A DNA stretch of 62,740 nt from Litchfieldia alkalitelluris (GTDB taxonomy: Bacteria; Bacillota; Bacilli; Bacillales; Salisediminibacteriaceae): assembly GCF_002153425.1 (NCBI RefSeq), contig NZ_KZ119600.1, positions 4,522,442-4,585,181 of the forward strand. The letters run 5' to 3'. The position numbers and the translations under genes are program-made. The notes below the pieces were generated by a model that had not been told where the DNA came from, made no database searches, and saw only the letters and a program-made list of their open reading frames with translations. Positions within the stretch are counted from its first letter, which is position 1; each line of letters starts with the position of its first letter. Below, piece by piece: positions 61,913-62,740 of the stretch.

Positions 61913-62740
61913 TTATGCTACCTCAAGTCTTTCAGATTTAGACAATCCTTGTGTTAATTTCGTTGGATCAAAAGGACATTGTTTCTGTCCAATCACAAAT
62001 AAGACGCGTAGTAATTTACAACACAATGCAATCAATGACTGCTGTTTCTTCAGTGGGCGTTCAGGGCGATGAGTATAATGATGATGCAGGGTTTTGAATG
62101 TTGGATTGTGGGCAACGAGCGGTCGAATCGCTAAATATAATGCTTTGCGTAGTCGTTTTCGGCCTCTCTTGCAAATCCTCGACTGCCCTTTATACTTACC
62201 TGAACTGTGCTCCTTCAAAGACAAGCCCGCTAAGTTCACGAGTTGTTGGGGGTGGTTGTAATTTTTAATATCCCCGACTTCAGCGAAGAACGTTGCGACT
62301 GTCACGGGTCCTAACCCTGGTATAGCGATCATTTCTTCGGCACCAGGAATCGTCATAACCAACAATTCTAACTCCTCATCCAACTCGTTGAGTTGGGTTT
62401 TAAAGAGTTCGTGTTGGTCAAGAAGACTTTGAATTTCACGCTTGGCAAAGGTTAAACCGACCGTGATGCCAATGCTCTTTTGTGCGGTTTCCACGAGTTT
62501 AGTTGCTCGTTTAATGCCAACCCCTCTTTGGACAAAGGGCTTCCAACTTTGTAAGACTTCTTCTGGTGTCATCTGAGAGATGTCTTCCGGAAATGGAAAC
62601 AGCTTCAACGTACATTGAGCCGCTTTTCCTTCCCAATCACCAAATACGTTAAAGAATTCAGGGAAGTACCGCTGAATATGATTTTGGATCCGACCTTCAA
62701 TCGTGATGAGTTGTTTGATGAGCTGATCTCTTAATTTGAC
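61913..62740 (-). CDS. IS110/IS1111-family transposase, C-terminal part (runs off the window)
   Basis: 275 codons are visible and the frame stays open to the right edge, so the start and the DEDD RuvC-like domain lie beyond 62740. The frame continues upstream of the TTG at 62608. The C-terminal Transposase_20 domain is clear: AIPGLGPVTVATFFAEVGDI, QLVNLAGLSLKEHSSGKYKGQSRI (with the region of the catalytic Ser) and GRKRLRKALYLA. Coiled-coil linker before it. The gene looks intact as far as seen. Confidence 0.9.
   Translation of the reverse strand, partial: VKLRDQLIKQLITIEGRIQNHIQRYFPEFFNVFGDWEGKAAQCTLKLFPFPEDISQMTPEEVLQSWKPFVQRGVGIKRATKLVETAQKSIGITVGLTFAKREIQSLLDQHELFKTQLNELDEELELLVMTIPGAEEMIAIPGLGPVTVATFFAEVGDIKNYNHPQQLVNLAGLSLKEHSSGKYKGQSRICKRGRKRLRKALYLAIRPLVAHNPTFKTLHHHYTHRPERPLKKQQSLIALCCKLLRVLFVIGQKQCPFDPTKLTQGLSKSERLEVA

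Larger units (their letters stand above)
61690..62740 (-). mobile_element. IS110/IS1111-family insertion sequence, partial
   Basis: Transposase plus 3' non-coding end. Left end near 61686 is inferred, since IS110 elements lack long terminal inverted repeats and make no clear target duplication. Confidence 0.6.

Overview
The window is chromosomal DNA from a low-GC, endospore-forming Gram-positive bacterium, most likely a member of the Bacillaceae. Evidence: AGGAGG-type ribosome sites with many TTG/GTG starts; spore genes (cwlJ, gerQ, a pbpG-type PBP); coproheme decarboxylase HemQ; a bacillithiol deacetylase; LipL; and the order argS-ywiB / speB-speE / pbpG / ywhD / ywhB / ywgA-ywfO / lipL / pta / hemQ / cwlJ-gerQ / ywdK / ywdI / ung, which matches a known Bacillus subtilis region. 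No tRNA or rRNA genes were seen.

Layout. 1-7 kb: a small protein, a nitrilase-family amidohydrolase, a P1B-4 metal-efflux ATPase behind a Fur/PerR-like box, an alpha/beta hydrolase and two membrane proteins. 8-20 kb: conserved core (argS, polyamine genes speE-speB, pbpG, ywhD, ywhB, ywgA-ywfO, lipL). 20.6-23.2 kb: an AT-rich insert of small membrane proteins, a VanZ-like protein and rpiA. 23-36 kb: polysaccharide deacetylase, pta, a FadR-box-controlled dienoyl-CoA-reductase/enoyl-CoA-hydratase pair, hemQ, cwlJ-gerQ, ywdK, a GNAT enzyme, ywdI, pepF. 36-47 kb: an orphan sensor kinase, two oxidoreductases, ung, an AlkD-like protein, a lone CheY-type regulator, an ATP-grasp/yojF/bshB2 operon and a MerR regulator with a membrane protein. 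47-62.7 kb: an LTA-synthase-family enzyme, ampS, an AGCS transporter, an ABC exporter with a LytTR regulator, a YjiH-type protein, a folate-ligase-like protein and the 3' part of an IS110/IS1111-family insertion sequence that runs off the right edge.

The most striking non-coding feature is a family of intergenic tandem arrays. Five large arrays (10, 11, 6, 21 and about 17 units) have units of exactly 51 or 52 bp, with no length drift. Each unit carries inverted-repeat arms about 30-43 bp apart end to end, yet the sequences differ between most arrays. Two degenerate arrays with the same 51/52-bp step, and one solitary unit with the same arms and spacing as the largest array, were also found. 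52 bp is about five turns of B-DNA, so the arms stay on one face of the helix. In one array the variable stem position changes in a pairing-compatible way, which would fit a folded RNA or cruciform. I do not know a described system that matches this. A second notable item is a GC-rich, hairpin-forming stretch just downstream of the IS110-family transposase, in the place where IS1111-group elements encode their bridge RNA.
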